From Clarkia xantiana subsp. parviflora (Eukaryota > Streptophyta > Magnoliopsida > Myrtales > Onagraceae): DNA of 64,000 nt. The stretch spans positions 10,850,001-10,914,000 of the forward strand of contig JAPTYO010000017.1 of the NCBI GenBank assembly GCA_036873135.1. Reading direction: 5' to 3'. The position numbers were made by a program, and so were the translations under genes. The notes under the pieces were generated by a model. That model ran no database searches. It was given only the letters and a program-made list of their open reading frames with translations, and was not told the DNA's origin. Below are positions 12,537 to 24,447 of this stretch, piece after piece (the first letter of the stretch is position 1; every line of letters starts with the position of its first letter).

Positions 12537-13747
12537 TCATATGTAGTCACTGATGTCCAGACAGCTATCGGGAATTTCAAACTTGAGAAAGTTGCTGCAA
12601 TAGCTATCCCTCTCGTCCTCCGTGCTGCCATTGATGAACGTTGAAGATGAGTTCAGAGGATCGCTTCCACTGGATAACGGGGTCGATGTTATCGAATCAA
12701 TGCCGAGCTGGATGTTCATGCTATTACCGGATTGGTTTAAGTAGTTGATATTTTCTGACTGAACAGTGCTGCAGTTGATATAGTTTGGCTGGGGACCGAA
12801 ACTGTTATCGAAGTAACCTAACGGAAAATCCCCGACGTTAAATCCCCCCGGTTGAATGTTTAGTGTTTGGTCTAGAACTGGAACGTTACTTGCGGTGCAA
12901 GGAACAGATGGAACACGAGTTTCATTATCGGGAATATTTTGCGGAATTAATAGGTCGGAGTTTTCGTTTTCGTTCTTCAATGATAAGATGGTGGAGGCAA
13001 GCCTTAGCATTTCGGGGTTCAGTAGGGCTTGAGTGCTCAACAAGCTAGACAAATTACCAAGGAGGTTTGAGCTGCAGCTTAGTGATGAATTAAGTATGGA
13101 GGAAAGATCGAAGAGGTCGAGCCTCGGAGCATGAGTCACCGGGTCAATTCCGCTTCGGAGGAGTCTTTTCCTGATATGGGTGTTCCAGTAGTTCTTGATT
13201 TCGTTGTCAGTTCTTCCGGGTAATCGAGCAGCAATAGCAGACCACCTAACCCAAGAAAGAAAAATAATCAACTTAGAATCACACACCGGCTACTTAATTA
13301 TTAATTATATCAATATGTATAATAATAAAAGATTTATAGATGCTTAATTAATTACTTGTTGCCTAAGATACTGTGGAGTTGTATTATGGCTTCTTCTTCC
13401 TCAAACGAGAACCGCCCTCGTTTGATGTCGGGTCTTAGATAGTTCGTCCATCGAAGACGACAACTCTTTCCACACCTTTGAAGCCCTAAATATTGAAAAA
13501 AATTAAAATGAGCTTTTAATTTATTGTTTTTAAAAAAAAAAAAATCATATATATAGAGAGAGATTAGCTAGCTAGCTAGCTAGCTAGGGTTTGGAGTAGT
13601 TAGTTATTGGTTACCTGCTGTGTTGGGAAGAGTTCTCCAGTTACCGGGGCCGTGAATTTGGATATGGTTGATGAGCTTAAGATCTTCTTCAGGAGTCCAT
13701 GGACCTTTCTTCAGTCCATTCTTATCGCAGCAAGGAGCTCTTCCCAT
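12537..13747 (-). CDS. R2R3-MYB transcription factor (MYB41/MYB102/MYB39-like), 323 aa, three exons
   Basis: Exons are 13615-13747, 13356-13485 and 12537-13245. Their lengths of 133, 130 and 709 nt total 324 codons with matching phases. The first two lengths are the classic R2R3-MYB pattern. The start is the ATG opening [18 protein letters not shown]2 spans residues about 14-61 and R3 about 67-112, with the regular Trp spacing (an aromatic or aliphatic residue replaces the first R3 Trp, as usual). R3 ends [12 protein letters not shown], followed by [19 protein letters not shown] and NPEMLRLA. These are motifs I know from Arabidopsis MYB41/49/74/102 and the related MYB39/MYB9 group, which act in drought, wound and suberin/cuticle responses. 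The acidic C-terminus ([12 protein letters not shown], then FEIPD) resembles the activation end of MYB102. The assignment to the exact subgroup, and any role in suberin, is inference. The protein is nuclear and binds DNA. Confidence 0.93.
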
Positions 13748-13942
13748 TTTGAAACAGACTGAAAAACCCTAACTAGCTAGCTAGCTCGAAGAAGAAGAGG
13801 AAAATATATAGAAGGTTTTGATGATTATAATTAGCTAGGAGAGACGTTATTGACTAATTTTATAATTAAGAAGCTGGAGAAATTAAAAGTAGATGGAGTA
13901 TTGGATGAGGGATATGATTGATAGAAGGAGAAGCTTGAGTTT

Positions 13943-13952
13943 ATTTATATAT
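13943..13952 (-). promoter_or_regulatory. TATA box of the MYB gene
   Basis: TATATAAATA on the minus strand lies about 200 bp upstream of the ATG at 13747. It is the only good TATA box in the first 300 bp. A transcript starting about 30 bp downstream would have a leader of about 165 nt that is GAAGAAG- and AGCTAG-rich. Confidence 0.55.
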
Positions 13953-14966
13953 AGAGGAGGAGCAGAGCAGGAGACGACGACATGGATGGAGAGAGAAGTC
14001 AAAAGGATTTGGTGCCGTCCTTAATTACACGTATATATCTCCCCTGCTACCCTACACTATGTGTCTCTTTTCTGCAATGATTTCTCTTTTTATAATTTTA
14101 TTATTCTCTAGGTTGCATTCTTTAAAATAATGGTCGATTCATCCATATGTACAGAGAATATTGCTGGTTATGAATATTTATCAATTTCAGAGCCTGTATC
14201 ATCTTTTATACGATGGTTTGGGATTGGAGTTTCTTCAAGTAGTTTGTTATTAAGTAAGAAGGGTAACGGATATGATATCATTTAGCTAGGTAGGTAGCTA
14301 GGTTTAACTGTTTTGAAAAGTTTCTCAATTAACGGAAAAGTTCTGATTTTTTTTTTAAATATTCTCATCAGGTAAAGAATGAGTGAGTTTATCTATATAA
14401 TTAAACAAAGTGTCTAATTTGTTAGTCCAAATACCCTCAAATTTTGGATAAAATTTTACCTAATTTGTTGTCACTTTAAGATACTATAATATTAACATAG
14501 TCGGTTATGATAGTTCCTAGCTTAATTGAGATAATTTCAAACAAGTAAATCTTTTATGGTAGTACCCTAAACAATAAATAAGAGGATTTGGATGATAACA
14601 TTTTCATCAAATTAACGGTTATAATATATAGCGCAATTTTGTGTTTAGCATCCAGACATCTTATATATTTATTATTCTCAGTCAATCCATGAGCAATATT
14701 TATATATAGAGAAAAAAATATATATGTCCAAATAATTTACCTACATGGACCGATCTGCTAAATGCATTCTTATGCATTTTTTGTCGATGTTTGTATTTTG
14801 ATATGGCTTTGCTTTCCCTAAATAGTAAACGTTGAAAATTAAAAGGGACTTTGTTGTATAGAAAATGTAGCCATGTTCATCACCACAATATATATGCTTA
14901 CACAAAAAGACTGATATTCTAATACTACCTACCTAAAATAAAAGATACTGTGTTTTACAAATGAAA

Positions 14967-14968
<2 letters not shown>

Positions 14969-15012
<44 letters not shown>
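14969..15012. repeat. (AT)n microsatellite
   Basis: This is a continuous AT dinucleotide run about 1.2 kb upstream of the MYB start. Confidence 0.95.
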
Positions 15013-15015
<3 letters not shown>

Positions 15016-15118
15016 TAATTATCAAACTGTCGGGGGCTCGGGGCTGTTTACATTTTACAATTACTTCATCATATAATTCCTTAATTTGGAAGCCACAGAC
15101 ATATACTAATTAACACTA

Positions 15119-15154
<36 letters not shown>

Positions 15155-16787
15155 CACCAAAATGTGTACACAACATAGTTAGTATATGCGACATAAAAAG
15201 GTTCACCTACGAGATAGATAATACATATGATAGCTGGCTAATAAGTAAAATAGTTTATGCATGGTTATCTTCTACTTCTACCTATGAAGAAACTAATTGG
15301 CTAAGATTTGATGACTCATCATCAACAAAGCCAAACCCCAACATTTTGTTTTTCCGTTTTGACTTTGGTAACTCCTCGATTCGATATACAATATATATAT
15401 ATATATATCATGTTCAGACAGCCTCAGTATATAACGCGCTAGCTAGCTCTTTGGTCATGTCTTGAAAATGTGGTTCAATATCTCAATTCTCAGGTCCTTA
15501 TACAGCCAGCTCGTTTTAAAGTAAAACCACTATTATTCGTCCACGTAGCAAGTAGTAGTGACAAGTGTCCTTTCTACTTCCAACTACAAAGTCAACCATC
15601 TCCTAGCTAGCCCTGTTGTCTGAGTCTGACATTTGTCTCTTCCGGCTAATTAAACTTCTTTATTATGCTTTCTCTTATTATTACATGTATGTATGTATAT
15701 ATTTAATTAATCGGTGTGTAATTGTAACTGAGAAAACCCCCCCAATTCAAAAAGGAAATGAAAATCAGGTGTTCATCTATCTCTAGCCACTTCCATCTAA
15801 CTTTCACAGATAGAGATCAGCGTCAGTTGTCTATTTCTTTCTTCTATCTATCTATCTAGTCAAATACTTTTTTTATTGCTTTCTTCCAAAAATCTTGTCC
15901 CACCAATTCCATTCCATTCCGTGGTTAAAAGACAAATTATATATGTTCATAGAGATCCGTATAGGGAGTCTACTTCAAACTACTATGAATGCGTGTTTTG
16001 ACATATATGCCGATCGTAGAGTGTGCTGAAAATTTTAACATATAAATAAGTTTGAGATTTAAAAGAAAATTGGTTAAAAGATCGGATTTGTTCCAAAAAT
16101 ATATATTTACTGTAACTACTATATATATATATTACCTGGAAGTAGTAGTATACGTTAGCTAGGAGCCATATATATCTAGCTACTCTCTAAATACAAATAA
16201 AAAAAAAAAATATTACTATATGAACATGATAACAAACCAACAAGCATGCAGTTACTGATCTGTCATGATGTATGTATGTATATATTGCAATTAATATTGT
16301 AATAACTAAATGTCATTTTAACGAAACTCTAGAAGCTTCTGAGGCTTATCCAACATTATTATTATCTGAGTCCAAAATATAGAGAGCGCGCGTAATTGAG
16401 AATGGGAGGGGAGTCACAGTGTTATCACTTATTATATGTAATTTTTTACTGGAAAAAACATGAATTATTGTCTCCTTAATTGTTCGATGTATGGGGGACA
16501 TTATGCGTCATATGTGAGATCTTGCTTGCATGGCTGCTGCATGGAGTGGACTTGTTGTAACTAAACAAAGCAGCAATAATACACCAGAGAGAGAGAGAGA
16601 CGAATCATGATTTTGGGTTTCCATTATGTGGCTGTGATCTTGCCTACCAGGTACGTAGGTCTTTTCATGGAAAGCATTACGCTATAGTTCGCGTCAATAT
16701 GACAGGCTGCAATACGTATTTAATTATTTACTTATATTTGCTATCTTTGAAATAGCTAGCTATGTTTTATATAAATATATATAGGTA

Positions 16788-16827
<40 letters not shown>

Positions 16828-16834
16828 ATTATTA
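16788..16834. repeat. (ATT)n microsatellite
   Basis: This is a run of about 15 ATT units with one interruption near the right end. Confidence 0.9.
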
Positions 16835-18083
16835 TTAGGGTTAATTGTCAAATCGCTATCAACTAATATATATATATATATATATATATTTTACAATTTT
16901 CTAGCTTAGATTTTGTGCGTGGACAAATGTTAGCTCTGTCAAATATTTTGTCAGATCTGGACTGAATTGTTTACACGGCGTGAGTGTGATTAAAGAAAAT
17001 TAGGGACTAACCTAAAACGATCGAGTAGTACTCATGGAAAAATGCAATTTTTGGAATGCTTCTCATATTATGATAATGAAACATCGTAATTTCGGCTATG
17101 TCAATGATTATGAATGACTATGTGGATGATGACACAATTCCGTTATTTTAGGCCAGTTTTCCGATTTTTCTTTAATCGCATGCAAGCCACGTGACCAATT
17201 ACGTAGTACATTCAATTTAGATGAAATATTTGACAATGCTAGTTTTTTTTTTTTTACAAGCGAAACTTGTGCACTAGTAAATTGTCTCAAATAACTACAA
17301 ATATCAATTTTTCCAAATGCCCAAACTTCGATTAGCAATTTAATAAATAACATTTATTATTATATTATATATAGAGATATGTGGCCCAGCCATGCATATG
17401 GTGCTTTTTTAGATCGTTTCTGTTAATAAACTTGTCGCATATTAGGGTTTGCTTATGTAAGGCATGCCTTGTATATAGTTAGTTACACACGCTAATACAC
17501 ACGTAATATATATATTATATGTGTTAGAGAGATAAAGGGTAGTTATAAAATGTTGTTATTTTGTAGTTGCGAAAGGTGTCCTGTTCTCCAACAACTTTTG
17601 AATAATCGGCTTGCTTCGCTAAATAGTATAATTGCTATAGAATATAACATTTTTTGGGTCTACGTACGTACATAATTAATTAATGCAAATACATTGTTCG
17701 TATTATGTGTCCTACGTCCTGTGGCTGGGAAGAATGCACGTTATAATAAATGCACTTCATGCAGATCTCCAGATATCCTACGTACGTACGTAGCTCATTA
17801 TATATTAATAAATTATAATTATCATTATTATTGAGATTACTTGCTAAAGTACTCCTATCTATTATTATTATTAATTATTATTATATATTAATTGTTACAA
17901 AACACCACGTATAGTATACATATGGATGGATGACGTACGTTATTCTGTTAAGCAGCTCAAGCTTCTGGGTTCAATCAGGTAGGAGACAAACATTTAGCCT
18001 AGGGATCCAGATCTCTTGCCTCATTCTCCATCGTACATCATTGTTAAGATCTTGATACGTGTCTGATTGTAATTAATATTATA

Positions 18084-18322
18084 ATTTTTTTTTTCTAAAG
18101 CTCTATTAAGATTAGTGAACCTAGAAGAGAAATATTAAATCTAAGGACATGTGTCAAGATCTTAACGGTGAGGCACGATCTAGAAAATAAAGAGTGAGAC
18201 ATGTGATATCACACGTCTCACTCTTCATGCCTCAGATCGTGCATCACCGTTAAGATCTTGACACGTGTCCTTAGATTTAATATTTTTCTTTTAGGGTTCA
18301 CTGGGTTTTAGAAAAAAAAATT
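18084..18322. repeat. Foldback element, two arms of about 120 bp with no spacer
   Basis: The left arm (about 18084-18207) and right arm (about 18208-18322) are nearly perfect inverted copies centred on GTGATATCAC at 18203-18212. Matching phrases include TATTAAATCTAAGGACA, GTGTCAAGATCTTAACGGTG, GCACGATCT and AGAGTGAGAC. A third, more diverged copy in right-arm orientation lies just upstream at about 18012-18080. This is the structure of a foldback MITE. A transcript across it would form a long hairpin. No coding capacity is present. Confidence 0.85.
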
Positions 18323-18877
18323 ACACTCAAAATACGTACAAAAATATTTGGGGTATGAAGAGTAGGACAGCAGATCTTGATCCTAATTCAATACACATGT
18401 AACTTTAACTTGGGCCATCAAGAGTAAACCCAAATATCTGAAGCCCAATCATTGATTTTGATCTAGTCCGAATTCATCCTTGATCTTTGACACGATACCA
18501 GATTTAGTCCTCAATGATTCTAAATTCTAAAAGTCAGCTTCATCTTAGCTGTTCCCTAAAGAGCTTAAACCGATTATAACCACACTCCAAAAATACTAAA
18601 AGAAAGAACACAACATCACTGAAGTGCCATTGCATATTCTAGTATTTTGTCTTGTACAAATAAGCATCACATATATATTATACAGAAAAATAGTGTAAAA
18701 AAATTTCTCCAATAGAGGGAACACAAGAATAAAATAGACTTAGCCTGCAAAAGAAAAGAGCCCTAGATCCTGATGATTCCGAATATTTTAGCTCAAAGCA
18801 AATAGAAAAGCAAATTCGGGCTCAATTTCTACCAAAGGCAACTGAATGATGGATACATGAATGGAATTACTTGTGAA
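18323..18877. other. 3' flank of THF1
   Basis: This is non-coding. The part from about 18600 to 18877 is the likely 3' untranslated region, but no clear polyadenylation signal could be singled out in the AT-rich sequence. Confidence 0.5.
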
Positions 18878-21096
18878 TTATGTTGCGATGGCCTCATTGG
18901 CCTTCTGTGACCCTAATGCCCTTTCTTCTCTCTTCTTCTTCTCCCTGAAACCCGATTTCTTTTCTTATCAAAAACCCATTTTTAAGAAACATGAATGAAG
19001 AATCATTGCAAAGAATCCGACGGAGTAAGAAAACAAATTAATACTTGCAACAATAGCACCTTTCTTTAGATAATGAGATTTAAAGGTTGATGAAAATAGC
19101 ATTACCTTTCAATATATTCCCTTAGCAGTTCCTTGGCTTGAACAAGCTTCGTGAGCAGGTTGCGGTATACAGCAAGGTCGCGGTCTACACTTCTCTTGTC
19201 AATATTCAAAGCAGCACAGAGCTGGAAACAGAGTAGGCAATAAGGTTAAGAACAATCTCAAGAGCAATTTAATGAACTAAGTGGCTTCATTCACTACCTT
19301 ATTTTACACCGCTATGATAATTATTTGCATGCTTGTTGAATAAAATAACAAATATGGAATCATAAGGCATAACATAAGTATATGTATCGTGCATTGCAGG
19401 GGGGTATAGAAAATATTTATACACACACAACTTGCATCAATGATGAATTTTCTTTTGCCAGCCATGAAATTGGACAAAAGGAGGAAGATCGACAACACAA
19501 ATGTAAAATGACTGACATAGAAGTTGAAAGGCCATTCATATTTCCAGTTTCACCTAAAGAAAAAGACATCTTTAGACCCATGTTATCTGATTCCTTACAA
19601 TTAGAACGACTAACTCTACACTTGCCATGTAAACTGTTAAGACATAAACAAAAGCTAAACTTTTGGTAATAAACTTTGGCCAAAAATGTCATGCTTCTCA
19701 TCTTCAATTTTTCTTATGGGCTAATGATGCGTTCATTAGCCGAAATGAGAGCATATATATGTAAAAGTTAAACCCAACCAAAATAAGACAAACATGATGC
19801 TAGAGCATTTGAAGGGGCAAACCTTTTCTAGTACTACAGGTTCTGTGGCATTAGCCAACTCTAGAAGGCGAAAGAGCCCTACAGCAAAGAATCGGCTATA
19901 GTTGAAACTCCCCTTAGTCCCAGCTCTTTCTCCAATATCCTTTAAGCTTCCTTCAATTTCCCCTTCTTTAGTTGAAAACCCAACCAACGATTCAGGACTT
20001 TGAGTGCGTGCCCACTCTTCCAGCTTCTTTGCATCAGTTCTGTACCACATGCGTAAGACAAAGTCATGTACCATAGAGGAATCCCAAATTCTTCATTGAA
20101 AAATCTAATACTTGTCATATTTTTCATGCTAAACAAGATAAATGTCACATATTGAACCTTGAACACACTGGTAAATGGTAATGATACCTTAGCTATTTAT
20201 ATAGCTGCTTTTATTAAGCAACACTAATGAACGAGATAGATTTCAGGAACGAGACCTGTATTGATCTGGATCCTCGTTTAGGGCTCGGATATACGATTGG
20301 AAGATGGCTTCCCTATCCTCATCACTTGGGTACCCATCCATGAGTTGATCATATACAGTGACAAAGCCAAGCGCGAAGACGGGGTCGTATTGGTAGTTCT
20401 TCTTGTATCGCATCAAATGTTGCTGGACCAGTAGTTCTTGCAACACGGTGTTGTAAACACTAGGAATTGGTCGCTTATATGCCTTGAGAAAATTATTCTT
20501 TGTCTCAGCTACAGTGGGCAAATCTGAATAGAAGCAGATAAAATTTCAACTAAAGACAAATCCGGGTGAAAATCATAGTCTAACAAAAGACATATACAAC
20601 TTTGAATCAACTCTAGTATAAAACCAACACTGCATCACAGATTCTAGAGAAATCGAAAAATAACTACTGAATCTGTAATGATTTCTCTTATTTCTAATAA
20701 TGAGATGCAGTAAGCAGCAGCAAATAACTTTAATTCAAAAAAAAAAAAAAAACGAACTCAGTGTAACAGAAATTCATGAAATAGGCAATTGAACAATAAC
20801 AAGAAACACAAGCAATTGGGGATTCAGATGTTTACAATCATCAACTAATTTGCTGTTATGGATGAAGAAACCCAAATCGAGATTGGTTACTGACCAGTGG
20901 CTCCGGACATGCAGTGAATGACCATACGGGAGGTCGAGCTGGAAGCCCTGAGGACCGCATGTTCGCACAATACAACCGTACGGAATCGGAAGCCGTCGAA
21001 GTTGGAACCCAGGCTTCGGACCCACGGAGTAGGGACTTTGCGCTCTGCAGATTGAGATACCGCCGAGAAAGACAGGGAATTCGTCACTGTCGCCAT
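18878..21096 (-). CDS. THF1: THYLAKOID FORMATION 1 / Psb29, chloroplast protein, 289 aa, five exons
   Basis: Exons are 20895-21096, 20256-20523, 19823-20039, 19106-19221 and 18878-18944. They give 870 nt with matching phases and GT-AG borders. The first about 60 residues are Ser/Arg-rich and end IHCMSGAT, as expected of a chloroplast transit peptide. The mature part begins LPTVAETK. It holds the signature blocks YKRPIPSVYNTVLQELLVQQ, YQYDPVFALGFVTVYDQLM and GYPSDEDREAIF, then a block ending FNYSRFFAVGLFRLLELANA, and a charged helical tail (VYRNLLTKLVQAKELL, then EKKKREERA). These match Arabidopsis THF1 and cyanobacterial Psb29. The family is needed for thylakoid membrane organisation and photosystem II-FtsH turnover, and has been reported to interact with the G protein alpha subunit. 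The C-terminus stops at NEAIAT, some 15-20 residues shorter than I recall for Arabidopsis. The gene appears intact. Confidence 0.95.
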
Positions 21097-21404
21097 TGCT
21101 CAACCGGAGGAAAAACTTTGGACTTGGAGAGCTGGTGAGACGGGAGCAACTTAGTGGGAAGTTGTTCTCATAACGTGGAATCGAAGAACAGCAGTGGACT
21201 GAACTGGACTGAAACAAAATCCTTACTTGAATTTTGTTGAGGGTGGGAGAGGTCACAGAAGAGAGAGAGGCTTATCCAAGAAACGTGAAAGAGGAGCGCT
21301 GTAGTTTTGTGACCCGGCAAGGACAAGCCAGTTGGATTCGTCCACGTCGCTCCATTGATGTGATAGTAACTCTTTCCGCGGTTTCTTTTCTTTTTAGTTG
21401 GGGG
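21097..21404 (-). promoter_or_regulatory. THF1 5' leader and promoter-proximal DNA
   Basis: Only 308 bp separate the THF1 start codon from the hAT element at 21405. No TATA box was seen. The stretch is of mixed composition with CT/GA-rich patches, typical of a TATA-less plastid-protein gene. Its last eight bases (21397-21404) are the left copy of the hAT target duplication. Confidence 0.45.
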
Positions 21405-21728
21405 CAGTGTTATCAGAACCGGACCGGTGGTCCGACCGGATCGAACCGGGAACCGATGCCTTAGACGGTCTGGTTCGTCAAAAATACCAGGAATGAAGCG
21501 AACCCGGTTCATATGCCGGGTTTTTAGAGAACTGTCCGGTTTTTAGAGAATCGGCCAGGTCACCGGTCTGCCAATTCAATGTAAAAAAAAAAAAAACCCT
21601 AAAATCCTAAATGTATTGGTTGAAACGCCTCCATTCCCGCCGCCTCTAACAATCCACACATAATCTGGTTTTGCGAAGGGGCTCAATTCTTCAGATAGTT
21701 CGACTTGTATACATCGCCATATTCCGCC

Positions 21729-21765
<37 letters not shown>

Positions 21766-22237
21766 CCATTTTCCCTTGTTCTTTATTTCATTGAGTAGGG
21801 GGTTCGACTAGGGCTAATTTCTTGTCCATTGAATTAGGGATATAATTTCTCGGCCGCCATGTCGGATTCTAGCCTCCATGAGAGCTCAATTCTATGAGGT
21901 TCCTGGGTAAATGGGAGGTGGGTGGGGTGGGTGGTCACGATTACTTCTCATACGGAGGGTAGTTCAATTCTTCACAACCCGCCGCTATCTTTTGTTTTGT
22001 GCAGTGAAGAGATGAATGAAATTTAGGGAAGAACTAGGGAAATAGAAGAGATTAGGGCTTTCTAGGCTTTCTAATGCTTCTGCTGGGCTTTTTGAAGTCT
22101 GTTGCTGGGCTGAGCTTTTTGAAATCTGTTGATAGGCTTAGGTTTATCACTAAATCGGTCTGACCAGGTTCGAACCGTATGAACCGAGAACCGGAGCCCT
22201 AACCGGTTCGATGACCGGTCTGGTTCTGATAACACTG
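21405..22237. mobile_element. hAT-like non-autonomous element 1, 833 bp
   Basis: Terminal inverted repeats begin CAGTGTTATCAGAACC and match for about 23 bp with one difference. Subterminal DNA is full of ACCGG/CCGGT and GAACCGG motifs. The element is flanked by a perfect 8-bp duplication GTTGGGGG (21397-21404 and 22238-22245). An 8-bp duplication with CAG...CTG ends indicates the hAT superfamily. No transposase is encoded. An (AT)n run lies at 21732-21762. Confidence 0.88.
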
Positions 22238-22274
22238 GTTGGGGGTGCTGTTTGGTATGCGCGACGCTTAGAGC

Positions 22275-23141
22275 CAGTGTTATCAGAACCGGACCGGACA
22301 CTAAACTGGTGAGTGTGTCGGCTCTCGGTTTGCCGGTTCGACCCGGTCCGAACCCGGTTCAACCGCTGCTAACTCATTATCCTCTTTAATCTCCTACACC
22401 CTTCATTTGTAGTCCTCCACGTCTCTGTCTTCCTCCTCACCCCCTTCATCGTCTCTCAGTCTTCCTTCTCTGTCTCTCTACTATCAATTTTCAGAGCCTC
22501 TATTTTTTACCTCCTTCTTCTTCTTCTTCTTCTTCTTCTTCTTCTTCTTCTGAAACCCACTCACAATGAACTGATTGCCCCTCTTCCGCCTTTGCTCCTC
22601 AAGTACTGATGCCCTAATTTTCTAATTCCCCAATTCGTTCTTGTTCGATTTTATGCTGTTTTTCTTTAATTGTGGTGGGTTACTGAAGTCTGGTGTTACA
22701 TGTGTGTTTCATGAATGGTTGATCGCGGAGGAGGTTGATTCCAAAGGCGGCGACGGGGAATTTAGGGTTGGAAGGCTGATGCGGCAGCTGGAACTGGGGC
22801 TGCTTGGCGTGGTGCGGGGAGGAGAAGGGATGGGGTTTCGGGTCGGAATCAAGTTGTTAGATAATTGAATCTAGTTCCTGCAAAGTTTCGTTGTTAGATA
22901 GTTGAATCGTTGGAATCTTGTTCTTAAGTTTCTTAAAAATTTCAGTTTCAATTTTTTTTAATCGAACCGGTGACCCGGCGGACCGGGCGGTCTGCTCAAA
23001 ACTGGTCGGTTCTTTAAAAATTGGACTGTCGAACCGGGTTCGTTTACATCCTCCGGATTTGCACGAACCGGACCGTTGGAGGCACCGGTTCCGGTTCGAA
23101 CCCGGTCGAATTGCCAGTCCGGTCCGGTTCTGATAACACTG
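22275..23141. mobile_element. hAT-like non-autonomous element 2, 867 bp
   Basis: It has the same CAGTGTTATCAGAACCGG ends as the element at 21405, and a perfect 8-bp duplication CTTAGAGC (22267-22274 and 23142-23149). The right copy of the duplication is made of the TTA duplication plus the first four bases of the PIF/Harbinger-like element that starts at 23146, so this hAT element is younger than that one. It includes a (TTC)n run at 22514-22551. Confidence 0.9.
22514..22551. repeat. (TTC)n microsatellite
   Basis: This is a run of TTC units inside hAT-like element 2. Confidence 0.9.
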
Positions 23142-23737
23142 CTTAGAGCACTCCCAATGGTGAGTGCCTCCACATCAGCAGCCATGTCACTGCCAACTCA
23201 TCAAAGTGGCAGTGCTAAAGTAAATGCTACAGTAAAATTGGGACCCACATAATTTTACACTCTAAATATAATTTTTTTAAGTATTATATATAAATTAAAT
23301 GTTCTTTTTTTTTAATACCGACATGAACAAATAATGAGATTCAAGTAGACCGTTTTTTTTTTTTTTAATAGTGAAAATATGTACAAAATCATAAAACTGT
23401 AATTGATTTTTTTAATGAAAATTTTACATTTTTTAATAAATTTGTCAAAGTTTGTCAATTATAAATCAAATATTCGGGTTCTACTTTTGACCGACATGTG
23501 TTGTTATTCTGAAATTTGAAACTCGACGTCTTTAGGGGTAATAGTTCATTTATTTACATACTATATTTTTAAAAAAGAATTACGAATATTTTGGTAATTA
23601 AAATTGATCATTTTTTTACAACTATACTATAAACATGCGGGTAATTTTTTCAAATAATGATTGCAATAATTTAAAAATTACATTACAAAAAAATATAAAA
23701 ACAACACATTAAAGTTGCCAACTAAAATAAAAATTAA

Positions 23738-23797
23738 CGCGCGCGCGCGCGCGCGCGCACACACAAACACAGACACACACACACACATATATATATT
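23738..23797. repeat. Compound alternating tract (CG)n(CA)n(TA)n
   Basis: About 22 bp of CG dinucleotide is followed by mostly CA repeats and then TATATATAT. The whole is an almost unbroken alternating purine-pyrimidine run in otherwise AT-rich DNA, the kind that can adopt Z-DNA. Confidence 0.85.
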
Positions 23798-24447
23798 GTG
23801 ACTACATAGAATTGTCACACATTACTAAATTTCCAGAAATATTACAAATTATTGTAATCAAAATATCTTTCTTTCATATAATAATATAATATAATACGTA
23901 AATTATATAGAAATATATATGCATTAAAATATTGTAAATTTTTTAGTAAATTATTTTCCATATTTAATAATATGAAATGTTATACTAATTCAAAATTTAG
24001 AATTAATGGTTATTCAACATGGTAAAATATAAATAAATTAGATATGGAAATTATATAATTGATTCGAAGTTAAAAAGTAGTAATTTTGATTCGTTTCATT
24101 ATTTAACTTACATAATATTAAAAATGACCGATAACGGCTCATGTCTATTTGACTTAGCGTAATAGAATATATATACAATCAAAGAGAGAAATAAAACAAC
24201 TGAATAAAAAAAATATTAAAAAGTTGGCACTGACATGAACAGTAACGTGGGAGTGCCTACTAGTAGGCACTTTCCCACTTCACTAATCACTGGATAATGG
24301 CAAAACAGTAATATTAGTAATCCTAGTCACGCCTAGTGACGCCTAGTCAGCGTCCAATGGCAAAAATTGGAACTAGGAACTCCCATTTTGGAACAAGGCA
24401 CTCTCATTGGAAAGCCAAGTTTCTACTTAATCATTACCAGAAGGGAC

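Larger units (their letters stand above)
14000..18083. other. Intergenic stretch between the MYB promoter and the THF1 3' side
   Basis: No gene was supported. It is AT-rich with microsatellites at 14969-15012 (AT), 15119-15140 (AT) followed by a short GA run, 16788-16834 (ATT) and 16863-16889 (AT). The part nearest 14000 is upstream of the MYB gene and probably holds its regulatory DNA, though I could not pick out individual sites with confidence. Confidence 0.55.

Noticed and set aside
20914..21464. Plus-strand frames opposite THF1 exon 1 and its leader
   Set aside because: They are shadows of the THF1 first exon and GC-richer leader.
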